A DNA stretch of 64,000 nt. Source: an uncultured Bacteroidales bacterium. GTDB taxonomy: Bacteria; Bacteroidota; Bacteroidia; Bacteroidales; UBA932. Positions within the stretch are counted from its first letter, which is position 1. Every line of letters starts with the position of its first letter. The notes below the pieces were generated by a model, which saw nothing but the letters and a program-made list of their open reading frames with translations, was not told the DNA's origin and made no database searches. The stretch lies in contig CALVDE010000019.1 in the NCBI GenBank assembly GCA_944326265.1, positions 1 through 64,000 on the forward strand. Reading direction: 5' to 3'. Positions 8,501 to 17,487 of this stretch are shown here, piece after piece. The position numbers were made by a program, and so were the translations under genes.

Positions 8501-8523
8501 GTTTTATATACTTTTAAACAATT

Positions 8524-9810
8524 ATGGCATATTTTTTCACTTCAGAATCCGTTTCAGAAGGACATCCTGACAAGGTGGCGGACCAGATCTCGGATGCTAT
8601 CCTCGATGACTTCCTGCGTCAGGACCCCGAGGCAAAGGTGGCCTGCGAGACATTTGTAAGCACCGGACTGGCCGTCATAGGCGGCGAGGTCCGCTCAGAC
8701 GCATACGTGGATATCCAGCACGTGGCCCGAGGCGTGATAGAGAAGATCGGCTACACCAAGGCCGACTACATGTTCGACTCCAAGTCCTGCGGCATACTCT
8801 CCGCAGTGCACGAGCAGTCCCCCGACATCAACCGGGGTGTAGTCCGTGAGGAAAAGAAGGAACAGGGAGCCGGTGACCAGGGCATGATGTTCGGCTACGC
8901 CTGCAACGATACCGAGGAATACATGCCCCTGCCTCTCACCCTGGCCCACATAGCCTTGATAGAACTGGCCAGGATCCGCCGGGAGACACCCTCCCCCATG
9001 CCCTACCTCCGCCCGGATGCAAAGTCCCAGTTCACCATCGAGTACAGCGATGATCACAGGCCGCTGAGAGTCCATACCATCGTCATATCCACCCAGCACG
9101 ATGACTTTCCCGCAGCTGAAGGCATGGTGCCCGGCACCCAGGAAAATGACGGGGCAATACAGAGCCGTATCCGCAATGACATCGAGAAAATACTGATTCC
9201 CAGAATCATTGCCCGTCTGCCGGAGAGAACACGCCGGCTTTTCGACGGCAACTTCATCCTCCATGTCAATCCCACCGGCAAGTTCGTCATCGGAGGTCCC
9301 CACGGCGACACCGGTCTGACCGGCCGCAAGATCATCGTGGACACCTACGGCGGCAAAGGTGCACATGGCGGCGGAGCCTTCTCCGGCAAGGACCCCAGCA
9401 AGGTGGACCGCTCGGCGGCATACGCGGCCCGCTACATCGCCAAGAACCTGGTGGCCGCCGGTGTAGCCGACGAGATGCTGATCCAGATAGCCTACGCGAT
9501 AGGCATCGCCGAGCCCGTCAGCATCTTCGTAAACACCTACGGCAAGTCCAGGGTAGCCATGACCGACGGCCAGATAGCCGAGAAGATCCGCACCATCTTC
9601 GACCTTCGTCCCGCAGCCATCATCAAGCGCTTCGGTCTCAAGAACCCGATCTACCTTCCCACCGCCGCCTACGGCCACTTCGGCCGCGACCCCTTCAGGC
9701 GCAAGGTGCAGCTCGTCCGCGACGGCCGCACCGTAGAGGAAGAAGTCCAGTTCTTCGGCTGGGAGCTCCTCGACTCGGTCGACCTGGTCAGCAAGGAATT
9801 CGGACTATAG
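8524..9810 (+). CDS. metK: S-adenosylmethionine synthetase
   Basis: This enzyme makes S-adenosylmethionine from methionine and ATP in the cytosol. The 428-residue protein has the family signatures in order: [13 protein letters not shown] at residues 14-26, [12 protein letters not shown] near 118 and [16 protein letters not shown] near 280. These supply the Mg, K and phosphate ligands. The length suits the Bacteroidetes form, which is longer than the approximately 384-residue proteobacterial enzyme. The leader upstream contains a terminator and a competing helix, so expression may be controlled by attenuation. It converges on comF with only 6 bases between stop codons. Confidence 0.95.
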   Translation: MAYFFTSESVSEGHPDKVADQISDAILDDFLRQDPEAKVACETFVSTGLAVIGGEVRSDAYVDIQHVARGVIEKIGYTKADYMFDSKSCGILSAVHEQSPDINRGVVREEKKEQGAGDQGMMFGYACNDTEEYMPLPLTLAHIALIELARIRRETPSPMPYLRPDAKSQFTIEYSDDHRPLRVHTIVISTQHDDFPAAEGMVPGTQENDGAIQSRIRNDIEKILIPRIIARLPERTRRLFDGNFILHVNPTGKFVIGGPHGDTGLTGRKIIVDTYGGKGAHGGGAFSGKDPSKVDRSAAYAARYIAKNLVAAGVADEMLIQIAYAIGIAEPVSIFVNTYGKSRVAMTDGQIAEKIRTIFDLRPAAIIKRFGLKNPIYLPTAAYGHFGRDPFRRKVQLVRDGRTVEEEVQFFGWELLDSVDLVSKEFGL

Positions 9811-9816
9811 TCCCAA

Positions 9817-10551
9817 TTACCCGGGACGGGAAACAAAAGCGATGCTGGCATAAGAGACCCTGATGCCGGGAATAACCCGGAGGGCATCCCAGCAGGCCTC
9901 TACGGTAGCACCCGTAGTAAGAACATCGTCCACAAGCAGAACATGAAGGCCGTTGAGTCTATCAGCGGCCTTTTTCACATCCTTGAGTACAAATGCTCCG
10001 GAGACATTCTCCCACTTGCTTCCTACCGACATGCGGGTCTGGGAAGTGCTGTACCTGATGCGGTGGAGAATATCCGTAAGGACAGGTATCTCCGGTGTCT
10101 GACCGCCTGACAGCCCTTCCGACACACCGAGGGCGATGACCTCCGCCTGATTGTAGCCGCGTCTCCAGCGTCTGAGCCAGTGCAGCGGGACCGGGATGAT
10201 CGCATCCGGCACAGGATAATCCGCCTCCCGCATTTTCTCCCCGAGCATACAGCCGAGCCGGCAACCGAGAGCAGTATCCCCTCCGTACTTCACTAAGTGA
10301 AGCAGTTTCCTGTAATCATTGTCATTGGAATAATAAAACAGCGGCACCACTCCCTGAAGGTAGGTCCGCACCCAAAGCATACGTTCGGCAGGATTGCCGC
10401 GCCAGCTCCAGAAATAGGTAAGCGGCATGTCCGCCAGACAACTGCCGCAGACATACCGCTCTCCTGCATGAAGGCTCATACCGCACACTCCGCACTTCCG
10501 GGGCCACACCATATCCGCCAGCTCCATCCATCCCCTTTTCCAATCATCCAT
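9817..10551 (-). CDS. comF: ComF-family phosphoribosyltransferase-like protein
   Basis: This 244-residue protein has the ComF/GntX layout. An N-terminal four-cysteine zinc ribbon (CGVCG...CGSC) is followed by a type I PRTase domain with the PRPP loop LLVDDVLTTGAT near the C-terminus. ComF in naturally competent bacteria helps pull in single-stranded DNA; in other bacteria its role is unclear. I chose ATG 10551 because a TATCTTTG -7 box lies 25 bases upstream (10577-10584). The longer open frame starting at 10704 would overlap the end of mutS2. Confidence 0.82.
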   Translation of the reverse strand: MDDWKRGWMELADMVWPRKCGVCGMSLHAGERYVCGSCLADMPLTYFWSWRGNPAERMLWVRTYLQGVVPLFYYSNDNDYRKLLHLVKYGGDTALGCRLGCMLGEKMREADYPVPDAIIPVPLHWLRRWRRGYNQAEVIALGVSEGLSGGQTPEIPVLTDILHRIRYSTSQTRMSVGSKWENVSGAFVLKDVKKAADRLNGLHVLLVDDVLTTGATVEACWDALRVIPGIRVSYASIAFVSRPG

Positions 10552-10576
10552 AAAACTTTCCGTTAATCTTTCCGCA

Positions 10577-10584
10577 CAAAGATA
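10577..10584 (-). promoter_or_regulatory. -7 box of comF
   Basis: TATCTTTG on the minus strand is a full match to TAnnTTTG, 25 bases before the chosen comF ATG. No clear -33 box is seen. It lies in the 106-base gap after mutS2. Confidence 0.5.
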
Positions 10585-10657
10585 GCACATTTCAACTGTC
10601 TGCCATCTGTACCCCGGAAGAAAAACCGATACAGCACAAAATCGTACTGCCGTACGG

Positions 10658-13189
10658 TCAGTCCAGCCTGACGACAGTGATGCCGGAACCGCCGCGCTCG
10701 ACATGCTCGTCGGCGAAAGAAACTACTCCGGGTGTGATGCGGAGGAACTTGCGTATCTCCTCCTTGAGGACACCGGCTCCCTTGCCGTGGAGAATAGAGA
10801 CCTCCTGGACCCCAAGCATCATGGCATCATCTATGAAATTGGTGACAACGGGGATGGCCTCCTCCAGATGCATCCCCCGGACATCTATTGACGGCTTGAA
10901 ATTGAGCTTCCGCTCCGAGATGGAGGATGACAGCCGTACACCTGACTTAACCTGAGCTGAAGACTTGACCGAAGAGCGATACTGATTGGCCGACAGAAGG
11001 ACAAGACGTGATACATCCACGCGGGTGAGAATCCCGCCCACAGCCACGGTAGCCTTCTTGCCCGAGACCCGCACCACCTCACCGGTCATGCCGCTGTCCT
11101 CGAGCCTGACGTAACTTCCCTGCACGATACCGGCAGAAGCACCGCCGTCCCGTGTCTCCGCAGACGGCTCCTCAGCCTCAGTCCGATCAGCATCAGCTCC
11201 GGCAGCACGGCGGGCACGGCGCTCCTCCTGCCGCTTCTTGCGTTCGATGATCTGAGCCATTTTCCTCTCTATCTTCTGCTCCTGCTCACTACGGACAGCC
11301 GCCTCACCGTCCATTGACTCAGCAAAATTCCGGAGATCCCGCCGCACCTCCTGTGTCCGCTGTTTCTCCGCCTGTGACTCCTTTATCTCACGTATGGTGT
11401 TCTCGATCTTCTTGTTTGCCTGGGCCAGGATCTCCGCAGCCTGGGCCTTGGCCTCATCGAGAACACTCTTGCGCAGAGCCTTTATCTCAGACAGTTCTTT
11501 CTCGTATTTCTCGGTCATGGAGTCCAGAGTACGGTCGGCAGCCTTGACACGCACAAGCCGTTCCTCCAGCTCGCGTTTATTGCGGGCTATCCTGCGCAAG
11601 TTGCGCTCGACAGCAACATAGTCCTTGCCGGCTCTTTCCTCCGCACCGTGCACGATGTTCTCAGGCAGACCTATCTTGCGGGCCAGTTCGAAGGCGAACG
11701 AATTGCCAGGCAGACCTATCTCCAGACGGAACAGAGGCCGGATCTTCTGCACGTCGAACAGCATAGCCCCGTTGACAATCCGGCTGCTGTTGCTGGCGTA
11801 GAACTTCAGGTTGGTATAATGGGTGGTGATGACCCCGTAGCAGCCTTTCTTCTCGAACTCGCTCAGAATCTCCTCCGCTATGGCCCCTCCCGCCGCCGGT
11901 TCCGTCCCCGAGCCGAACTCGTCAATCAGCACCAGCGAACGGTCGTCAGCCAGAGCCACGGCCTCCTTCATGTTCAGCAGATGGGAACTGTAAGTGCTCA
12001 GGTCATTCTCCAGCGACTGGTCATCGCCTATATCCACGAACATATCGTCAAAGACCGTCAGTTCCGAACTCTCCGAAGCCGGAATAAGCATACCCCACTG
12101 GAACATATACTGCAGCAGTCCCACCGTCTTGAGGCACACGGACTTTCCTCCCGCATTGGGTCCTGATATCAGCAGGATGCGCTTTGCCGGAGTCAGCACG
12201 ATATCCAGCGGAACTATCTTCTTGCCCTCCTTGGTCAGTGCCTCCTCCAGAAGCGGGTGTCTGGCCTGGCGCAGAAGCACTTCCCCCCTGTCGGAAATCA
12301 CCGGTCTTCCTCCCTGAAAACGGGATGAGACCGAAGTCTTGGACATGATGAAATCCAGCTCGCCCATGAACTTCTGCGACTCTATGACATCATCGATGTA
12401 TGGCCTCAGAAAATCCGTAAACTCCGTGAGTATCCTCAGAATCTCCCGCTGCTCCTCGAAATGCAGCTCACGCAGCCGATTGTTGAGTTCCACGACCTCC
12501 ATTGGCTCGACAAACGATGTCTTGCCGGAAGCCGACTCATCGTAAACGATGCCAGGCACTTTCTTCTTATTACCGGAAGCTACGGGAATGAGCATCTTGC
12601 CGTCCCTCACCGACACTGACGCATCCGCGTCCGCTACACCGTCCTCCTGGGCCTTGCGCAGAATAGCCTGGATACGCCGTGACACCGCGCTCTCCTTGTC
12701 CTTGATAGACCGGCGGATGGCGTACAGTTCCTCGGACGCACTGTCGCGGACCTCCCCGTATTTGTCGAGTATCCCGTCTATCCTCCTGAGAATCTCAGGG
12801 AAAGACAGAACAGCCGAAGCCATGTCCCTCAGCAACGGATACTGCCCGTCCTTACAGCCGCTGAAAAAATTCAGTATCCTGCGCAGAGCTTCGAGCGAAG
12901 TCCGCAGCATGGCCAGGGAAGGCAGATCGATATGGGAGAAAGGGCTGCGGAGCGGCACCAGAAAAGGGATGCAGTCCCCGAAGCCGGATGTGGGAAACGA
13001 TGCCTCGAACATCAGGATAACCCTCATCTCGTCAGCCAGGCCCAGACGGCGGCCAATTTCCCCCGGATCGACGGACACCGCCTCGCTTTCCGCCCTTTCC
13101 CGACCGTAGGACGTACTGCAGCGCACAGCCACTCCGGAGCGGAGCTTGTCAAAGCCCAGCTTCCCCTCTATCTTCACCTCATTGGTCAT
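10658..13189 (-). CDS. mutS2: Endonuclease MutS2
   Basis: MutS2 is a MutS paralogue without the mismatch-reading domain. It binds branched DNA and stalled ribosomes, limiting recombination and aiding ribosome rescue depending on species. The 843-residue protein shows the MutS core and the ATPase Walker A GPNAGGKS (about 343-350). The Walker B is LVLIDEFGSGTEP (about 419-431). A long charged coiled coil (about 510-650) follows, then a C-terminal Smr nuclease domain with DVRGMHLEEA and ILHGKGAG. Its start codon overlaps the cdaA stop by four bases (ATGA), so the two are translationally coupled. Confidence 0.93.
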   Translation of the reverse strand: MTNEVKIEGKLGFDKLRSGVAVRCSTSYGRERAESEAVSVDPGEIGRRLGLADEMRVILMFEASFPTSGFGDCIPFLVPLRSPFSHIDLPSLAMLRTSLEALRRILNFFSGCKDGQYPLLRDMASAVLSFPEILRRIDGILDKYGEVRDSASEELYAIRRSIKDKESAVSRRIQAILRKAQEDGVADADASVSVRDGKMLIPVASGNKKKVPGIVYDESASGKTSFVEPMEVVELNNRLRELHFEEQREILRILTEFTDFLRPYIDDVIESQKFMGELDFIMSKTSVSSRFQGGRPVISDRGEVLLRQARHPLLEEALTKEGKKIVPLDIVLTPAKRILLISGPNAGGKSVCLKTVGLLQYMFQWGMLIPASESSELTVFDDMFVDIGDDQSLENDLSTYSSHLLNMKEAVALADDRSLVLIDEFGSGTEPAAGGAIAEEILSEFEKKGCYGVITTHYTNLKFYASNSSRIVNGAMLFDVQKIRPLFRLEIGLPGNSFAFELARKIGLPENIVHGAEERAGKDYVAVERNLRRIARNKRELEERLVRVKAADRTLDSMTEKYEKELSEIKALRKSVLDEAKAQAAEILAQANKKIENTIREIKESQAEKQRTQEVRRDLRNFAESMDGEAAVRSEQEQKIERKMAQIIERKKRQEERRARRAAGADADRTEAEEPSAETRDGGASAGIVQGSYVRLEDSGMTGEVVRVSGKKATVAVGGILTRVDVSRLVLLSANQYRSSVKSSAQVKSGVRLSSSISERKLNFKPSIDVRGMHLEEAIPVVTNFIDDAMMLGVQEVSILHGKGAGVLKEEIRKFLRITPGVVSFADEHVERGGSGITVVRLD

Positions 13190-13980
13190 ACGCTGTCCTT
13201 TCTGTAGGAGTTCTCGATGGAGAGCTTCAGCTCGCTCATGCTGGTAATGGTCTTCATCTCGCCCGCGCTTACAAATGATATGTTGCCTGTCTCCTCGGAG
13301 ACGACTATGGCATCCGCATCGGTATCCTGCGTAATACTTACGGCTGCCCTGTGCCTCATGCCGTACTGCGGAGGTATATTGGGATTGTCCACTATAGGAA
13401 GAGTACAGCGGGCCGCCACAATGCGGTCGGCGTCGATAACCATCGCACCGTCATGCAACGGGGTATTTTTATAGAATATGTTTTCTATCAGGCGTCTGTT
13501 GACGGCAGCATCGATGCGGTCTCCTGTCTCGGTCACGAACTCCAGGGAAGAGTTGTGCTGCAGGACGATGAGCGCCCCGGTACGGGTATCCGCCATCCTG
13601 CGGCAGGCCTGCGTAATCTCATCCAGGGAAGTGACCTGCATCTCCTTGTCGTTACGTCCCAGAAGGAGGCGGGTAATCAGGTTGTTGCGGGACGATGAGA
13701 GGTAACGGCTGCCTATATGGAGCAGAAAGCGGCGGAGCTCCGGCTGGAAAATTACGATAAGAGCCACCACGCCCACTCCGATAATCTGTCCCAGGATTGA
13801 GGACAGCAGTTTCATGTTCAACGCCTTCACCAGCACCCAGCCCAGGTAGATGATCAGGATGCCGGTGAATATGTTGAATACCGATGTGCCCCGGAGAATA
13901 CGCACCAGCTGGTAGATCAGAAGACCTACCAGCGCGATGTCGATAATATCGATGACCGATATGTTGATGAAGTCAAACAT
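13186..13980 (-). CDS. cdaA: Diadenylate cyclase CdaA
   Basis: This enzyme makes cyclic di-AMP from two ATP at the inner membrane; c-di-AMP controls potassium and osmolyte balance and cell-wall state. The 264-residue protein has three N-terminal membrane segments (about 10-30, 35-52 and 58-78). A DisA_N/DAC domain follows, with the catalytic DGA motif at 177-179 and RHR at 209-211. The usual regulator gene cdaR is absent, and the downstream partner is mutS2, overlapping by four bases. The dipeptidase gene lies 21 bases upstream on the same strand, so all three may share a transcript. Confidence 0.92.
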   Translation of the reverse strand: MFDFINISVIDIIDIALVGLLIYQLVRILRGTSVFNIFTGILIIYLGWVLVKALNMKLLSSILGQIIGVGVVALIVIFQPELRRFLLHIGSRYLSSSRNNLITRLLLGRNDKEMQVTSLDEITQACRRMADTRTGALIVLQHNSSLEFVTETGDRIDAAVNRRLIENIFYKNTPLHDGAMVIDADRIVAARCTLPIVDNPNIPPQYGMRHRAAVSITQDTDADAIVVSEETGNISFVSAGEMKTITSMSELKLSIENSYRKDSV

Positions 13981-14001
13981 CCCTGACAGTTCAAGACAGT
14001 G

Positions 14002-15711
14002 TTACTTAACCTCCAGCACATCGCCGGCATCCTTGGCCACAGTCTCTTTCCACTTGTCGCTGTAGCCGGGCTGGTCGGGAGATGCGGGGATACGGTCGGA
14101 ATAGCCGTTGTCGAGGAACGTTCCGTGACCGTTCTCCTTCTTCACGTTGCCGTCCATATATTTGACAAGCAGATAGATGTCCAGCTCTCTCCACGTATCG
14201 AACAGATCCTGCGCCATGTCCATGCTGTAACGTGTAAGGAAGTCACGGGATGCCTGGATGCTTTCCTCTGTAGGATTCTCACCGAGCAGTTCGAGTGCTG
14301 CTGCATCAATGACCGGCTGCATCTCTATGGCTGCATTCTCCCTCTCGTCAATGACCGCACGCACCTCGGGCTCGATACGGTCGTAAAGCATGTAGGCGAA
14401 GTTGGCGATACGGTTGGTCACCCAGAAAAGCGATGTGGGAGAATACTCCAGCATACTGCCGTTACCGACCTTTACGCAATTGGGAATCTCGTTGACAGTG
14501 GTATAGACGGGGGTGAGGCAGGATGTGGCGGCATCGTCCACTCCGAACCAGAGCACTCCTCCGATCTCATCGGGCAGCCAGCTGCGGCTCTGGCATACGA
14601 TCCAGAATCCGGTCTGCTGGGTGGCAATGGCACGCTCGTTGACGTATGTCCTGCCGTCATACTCGAACTCCATCGGCCTCCACCTGTAGGGAGTGTGGTG
14701 TCCGCCGGCACCGGCATCGACAGTCATGTCCATGGGGCAGCCCTCGAAATGATCGCGCATCACGTCGGCCACATCCTTAAGGCTCACTTTCTCAGCAGGC
14801 TTAACGAAGAGGGGCAGACGGTTGTCGGCGTTATAGCCCATGGCGTAGTCGAGATACTCCTCGGCGGGGCGGCCGTTTATCTCACCGTCACAGAGAATGT
14901 TGAAAGCCGACCACACTCTGGACTCACAGCCTCTCATGCCGCTGAAGTTCAGGGGAGCATACGCGTCGCAGAAACTGAACTCCTCGTCCGTACCCTCGAA
15001 ATAGCCCATCTCGCGGGCAAAATCCACCACGTCCTCAGCATACAGCCAGTTCTCGGGATCGTCGAATTCGATATTGGTGATACGGGCCTGGTTGGCGTGA
15101 GCGCAGATGTATCCGTCCGGAACACGGGCGGCCACCCACACGATGCCCTTACGGACATTGCGTCCCTTTTTGTCCAGCTTGCTGCCCTTGCCGATAAGCT
15201 CCATAATCCAGACCTCGTCCTTGTCGGCAATCGAGAAAGACTCACCGCTGGAGGCATAGCCGTACTCATTGGCCAGCTCCACGATGATCTGAATGGCCTC
15301 ACGGGCCGTCTTAGCCCTCTGCAGGGTGATATAGATAAGCGAGCCGTAGTCCATTATACCGTCGGGGTCATACAGTTCCTCACGGCCTCCATACGTGGTC
15401 TCGGTGATTATGAGCTGATGCTCGTTCATGTTGCCGACTGTCTGATAAGTCTGACCTGCCTGGGGAATCTGGCCGAGGAAACGTCCTGTATCCCACTCAT
15501 TGACATTGAGCATGATACCCGGTCTGAACAGGGCGGCGGGAGAGAAATACAGCTCCCCGTAGAGCTGATGCGAATCCGCCGCATAAGTCACAAATACGGA
15601 ACCGTCTTTCGAGGCACCTTTGGTTACCAATACATTAGTACATGCGAAGCCGTTGTACGCGATAAGAGCCGTACCGGCCGCGCACAGCGCTGTCTTCAGG
15701 AATTTATTCAT
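14002..15711 (-). CDS. C69-family secreted dipeptidase
   Basis: This N-terminal-nucleophile hydrolase of peptidase family C69 (PepD-like) probably splits dipeptides in the periplasm or at the surface. The 569-residue protein has a signal peptide ending in YNGFA, after which the mature chain would begin with Cys24 (CTNVLVTKGAS). In this family that exposed Cys is the catalytic nucleophile, so secretion and activation coincide. Further family marks are YAADSHQLYGEL and the block around HANQARI near 210. Bacteroidetes carry several such dipeptidases for peptide foraging. cdaA follows after 21 bases. Confidence 0.85.
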   Translation of the reverse strand: MNKFLKTALCAAGTALIAYNGFACTNVLVTKGASKDGSVFVTYAADSHQLYGELYFSPAALFRPGIMLNVNEWDTGRFLGQIPQAGQTYQTVGNMNEHQLIITETTYGGREELYDPDGIMDYGSLIYITLQRAKTAREAIQIIVELANEYGYASSGESFSIADKDEVWIMELIGKGSKLDKKGRNVRKGIVWVAARVPDGYICAHANQARITNIEFDDPENWLYAEDVVDFAREMGYFEGTDEEFSFCDAYAPLNFSGMRGCESRVWSAFNILCDGEINGRPAEEYLDYAMGYNADNRLPLFVKPAEKVSLKDVADVMRDHFEGCPMDMTVDAGAGGHHTPYRWRPMEFEYDGRTYVNERAIATQQTGFWIVCQSRSWLPDEIGGVLWFGVDDAATSCLTPVYTTVNEIPNCVKVGNGSMLEYSPTSLFWVTNRIANFAYMLYDRIEPEVRAVIDERENAAIEMQPVIDAAALELLGENPTEESIQASRDFLTRYSMDMAQDLFDTWRELDIYLLVKYMDGNVKKENGHGTFLDNGYSDRIPASPDQPGYSDKWKETVAKDAGDVLEVK

Positions 15712-15729
15712 TACTGTCCGATTTTATTA

Positions 15730-15737
15730 TAAATTTG
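15730..15737 (+). promoter_or_regulatory. -7 box of the small secreted protein gene
   Basis: TAAATTTG followed by C matches the -7 consensus exactly, 46 bases before the ATG at 15784. No -33 box is evident. The same short divergent gap must also hold the dipeptidase promoter on the other strand, which I cannot place. Confidence 0.45.
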
Positions 15738-15783
15738 CAAAATAAAATCAAAAATAGTGTTTTTTAATTTATCCTCCAACAAG

Positions 15784-16221
15784 ATGACGCGCAATATTGT
15801 TCTCAGAACCCTTCTCCCGTGTCTGGCAGTCATTACAGCTGTCTCCGCTCATGCGCAGAACGACGAGACCAAGACTCCTGAAGAAGTCGCATTTGAAGAA
15901 TCCGAGCGCCTGGAAAGGCTGCTGAAACTGGAGCCTCACCAGACATTTTTCGTGGACTCGATACTCCAGCACGACATGAGGGGCATGCACAATGAGCTCC
16001 AGGCCCTGCAGATGTCCGGTACACAGGAATACACTGCCTACATGCAGGTCAGGGAGAAATGGACGGCCAGGATGGACAGTGCCTATAAGAAGGTACTCAG
16101 CTACGACCAGTGGCTGCTCTACAGGCGTATGTGCGGCAAGCTCAGCAAGGAAGAGGCAAAGATCCTCAAGGCCAAGGAGAAAGTCTGGAAGAAAGAGAAA
16201 AAGGAAGCAAGGAAAAACTAA
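15784..16221 (+). CDS. Hypothetical secreted, helix-rich protein
   Basis: No family is recognised. The 145-residue product has a Sec signal peptide (RNIVLRTLLPCLAVITAVSA, cleavage near AHA-Q). An acidic to amphipathic helical body and a very lysine-rich C-terminal tail follow. The pattern of short helices with EPHQTFFVDSILQHD and YDQWLLYRR is loosely like small periplasmic helical proteins such as Spy, but that is only a resemblance. I start at ATG 15784; a GTG nine codons upstream would put extra residues before the signal. Its stop overlaps the convergent PHP gene by four bases. Confidence 0.7.
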   Translation: MTRNIVLRTLLPCLAVITAVSAHAQNDETKTPEEVAFEESERLERLLKLEPHQTFFVDSILQHDMRGMHNELQALQMSGTQEYTAYMQVREKWTARMDSAYKKVLSYDQWLLYRRMCGKLSKEEAKILKAKEKVWKKEKKEARKN

Positions 16222-17054
16222 AGCGCGACATACTGCGGCCTGCGGCCGAGGAAATATGCCTCATACTTGATTCCCGCAGCCAATGCCGTCTGACGGCACC
16301 AGCTGAACTTATCACCGATGCGGGTGATGTCATGGGCATCCGAGCCGAATGACACCGCCTCTCCTCCCAGTTCCCGGAAACGTTTCAGAATATTGATATC
16401 CAGTTCCGGATGCCTTCCACGGTACAGTTGATAGGTCTTCGTGTTTATCTCCAAGGTCTTGCCGTTCTGCACCAGAAAAGTCAGGATTGAGTCCAGCACA
16501 TCCGCGAAGTCCGGATAGTATATCGTCACTTCCCTATAGTCCGGATAACGGACGATATAGTCATAATGTCCAAGTATGTCAAAGTCGGGCATGACCCTTA
16601 TGAGACGGTCGAACTCCTCCAGATAGTGTCCGTAGGCATATTTCCACTTATACGGTCTGTAGTAGTCCCCGAAATAGGGATCGTGCCCGTCTATCAGGTG
16701 CAGGGAGGCTATAACACAGTCAAACTTGTTATCGGCCAGGACCTTCCTTATAGTAGGCATACTTTTGTCCTGCAGACCTATCTCCACTCCTTTGAGCAAC
16801 TGGAAATCACCGTACTTTCCTCCCCGGCCGTTAAGACCCAGGAACTCCACATCCTCGTCTATGGCCGCCTGCTGAGCCGGCACGTCAAAAGTAAAATCAG
16901 CCACTCCCGCCGGCGGATCGAAATCCAGATGATCGGTGAGACACAGTCCTCCCAGTCCTCTCTCATACGCAGTCCTGACCGCGTCCGCGATATCCATGCG
17001 GGAATCAGCGGAGAAATACGAATGGCTGTGATTGTCGAAAAGTCCCGAATCCAT
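16218..17054 (-). CDS. PHP-domain phosphoesterase, histidinol-phosphatase-like
   Basis: This 278-residue protein has all the metal-binding signatures of the PHP fold: NHSHS at the N-terminus, LTDHLD, a Glu in LLKGVEIG, SLHLIDGHD, LGHYDY and the final GSDAH. It is nearest in length and pattern to HisK/HisJ-type histidinol-phosphate phosphatases, which perform the penultimate step of histidine synthesis. No his genes are nearby, so a different phosphoester substrate is possible. A lipoprotein gene ends 7 bases beyond its start codon on the same strand. Confidence 0.8.
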   Translation of the reverse strand: MDSGLFDNHSHSYFSADSRMDIADAVRTAYERGLGGLCLTDHLDFDPPAGVADFTFDVPAQQAAIDEDVEFLGLNGRGGKYGDFQLLKGVEIGLQDKSMPTIRKVLADNKFDCVIASLHLIDGHDPYFGDYYRPYKWKYAYGHYLEEFDRLIRVMPDFDILGHYDYIVRYPDYREVTIYYPDFADVLDSILTFLVQNGKTLEINTKTYQLYRGRHPELDINILKRFRELGGEAVSFGSDAHDITRIGDKFSWCRQTALAAGIKYEAYFLGRRPQYVAL

Positions 17055-17060
17055 TGCCGC

Positions 17061-17483
17061 CTATCTTATCTCCGCCACGAACCATTGCCTGGCATCTCTG
17101 TCACGCACCACGACGACAGAGTTGCGCATAGGCTCCATCTCGTCAGGAATAAGGATGTCAAAATCCACTATTACGGAATCCGGTCCCAGCTCATATACAT
17201 CACCGGTATGCGGTTCCATCTCCTCCGCCAGTTCCAGAAAAGCAGACCGAAGAGAGTCCGGAAGACTCCCTATCTGACGCGCTGACTCCAGGACCTTGGC
17301 CTTGAGCTCTTCCCCGCACAAGGACGCAGCCTCGTCATAGTCAGCCGCAAAATACGCATTCACAAAACGTCCGGCCATATTCACGGCCTCACCTGTCCTG
17401 CCGCCCCGGCATCCCTGCACTGACAGGACACCGGCAACAACGGCCGCCACAGTCATTACTTGTCTTAATCTCAGCATATTCAT
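17061..17483 (-). CDS. Small lipoprotein, hypothetical
   Basis: This 140-residue protein has a signal peptide and lipobox SVQGC, so it is probably lipid-anchored. The mature part has a helix-rich start (MAGRFVNAYFAADYDEAASL) and a strand-rich end. That resembles the cone-shaped NTF2-like/DUF4878 folds common in bacterial lipoproteins, but the match is by eye only. It lies 4 bases after the nuclease lipoprotein gene and 6 bases before the PHP gene, so the three form a tight same-strand run. Confidence 0.68.
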   Translation of the reverse strand: MNMLRLRQVMTVAAVVAGVLSVQGCRGGRTGEAVNMAGRFVNAYFAADYDEAASLCGEELKAKVLESARQIGSLPDSLRSAFLELAEEMEPHTGDVYELGPDSVIVDFDILIPDEMEPMRNSVVVVRDRDARQWFVAEIR

Positions 17484-17487
17484 TTAT

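Noticed and set aside
13999..15732. 577-codon open frame opposite the dipeptidase gene
   Set aside because: It is the antisense of a gene with a signal peptide and catalytic motif; codon bias in GC-rich genes leaves such shadows open.
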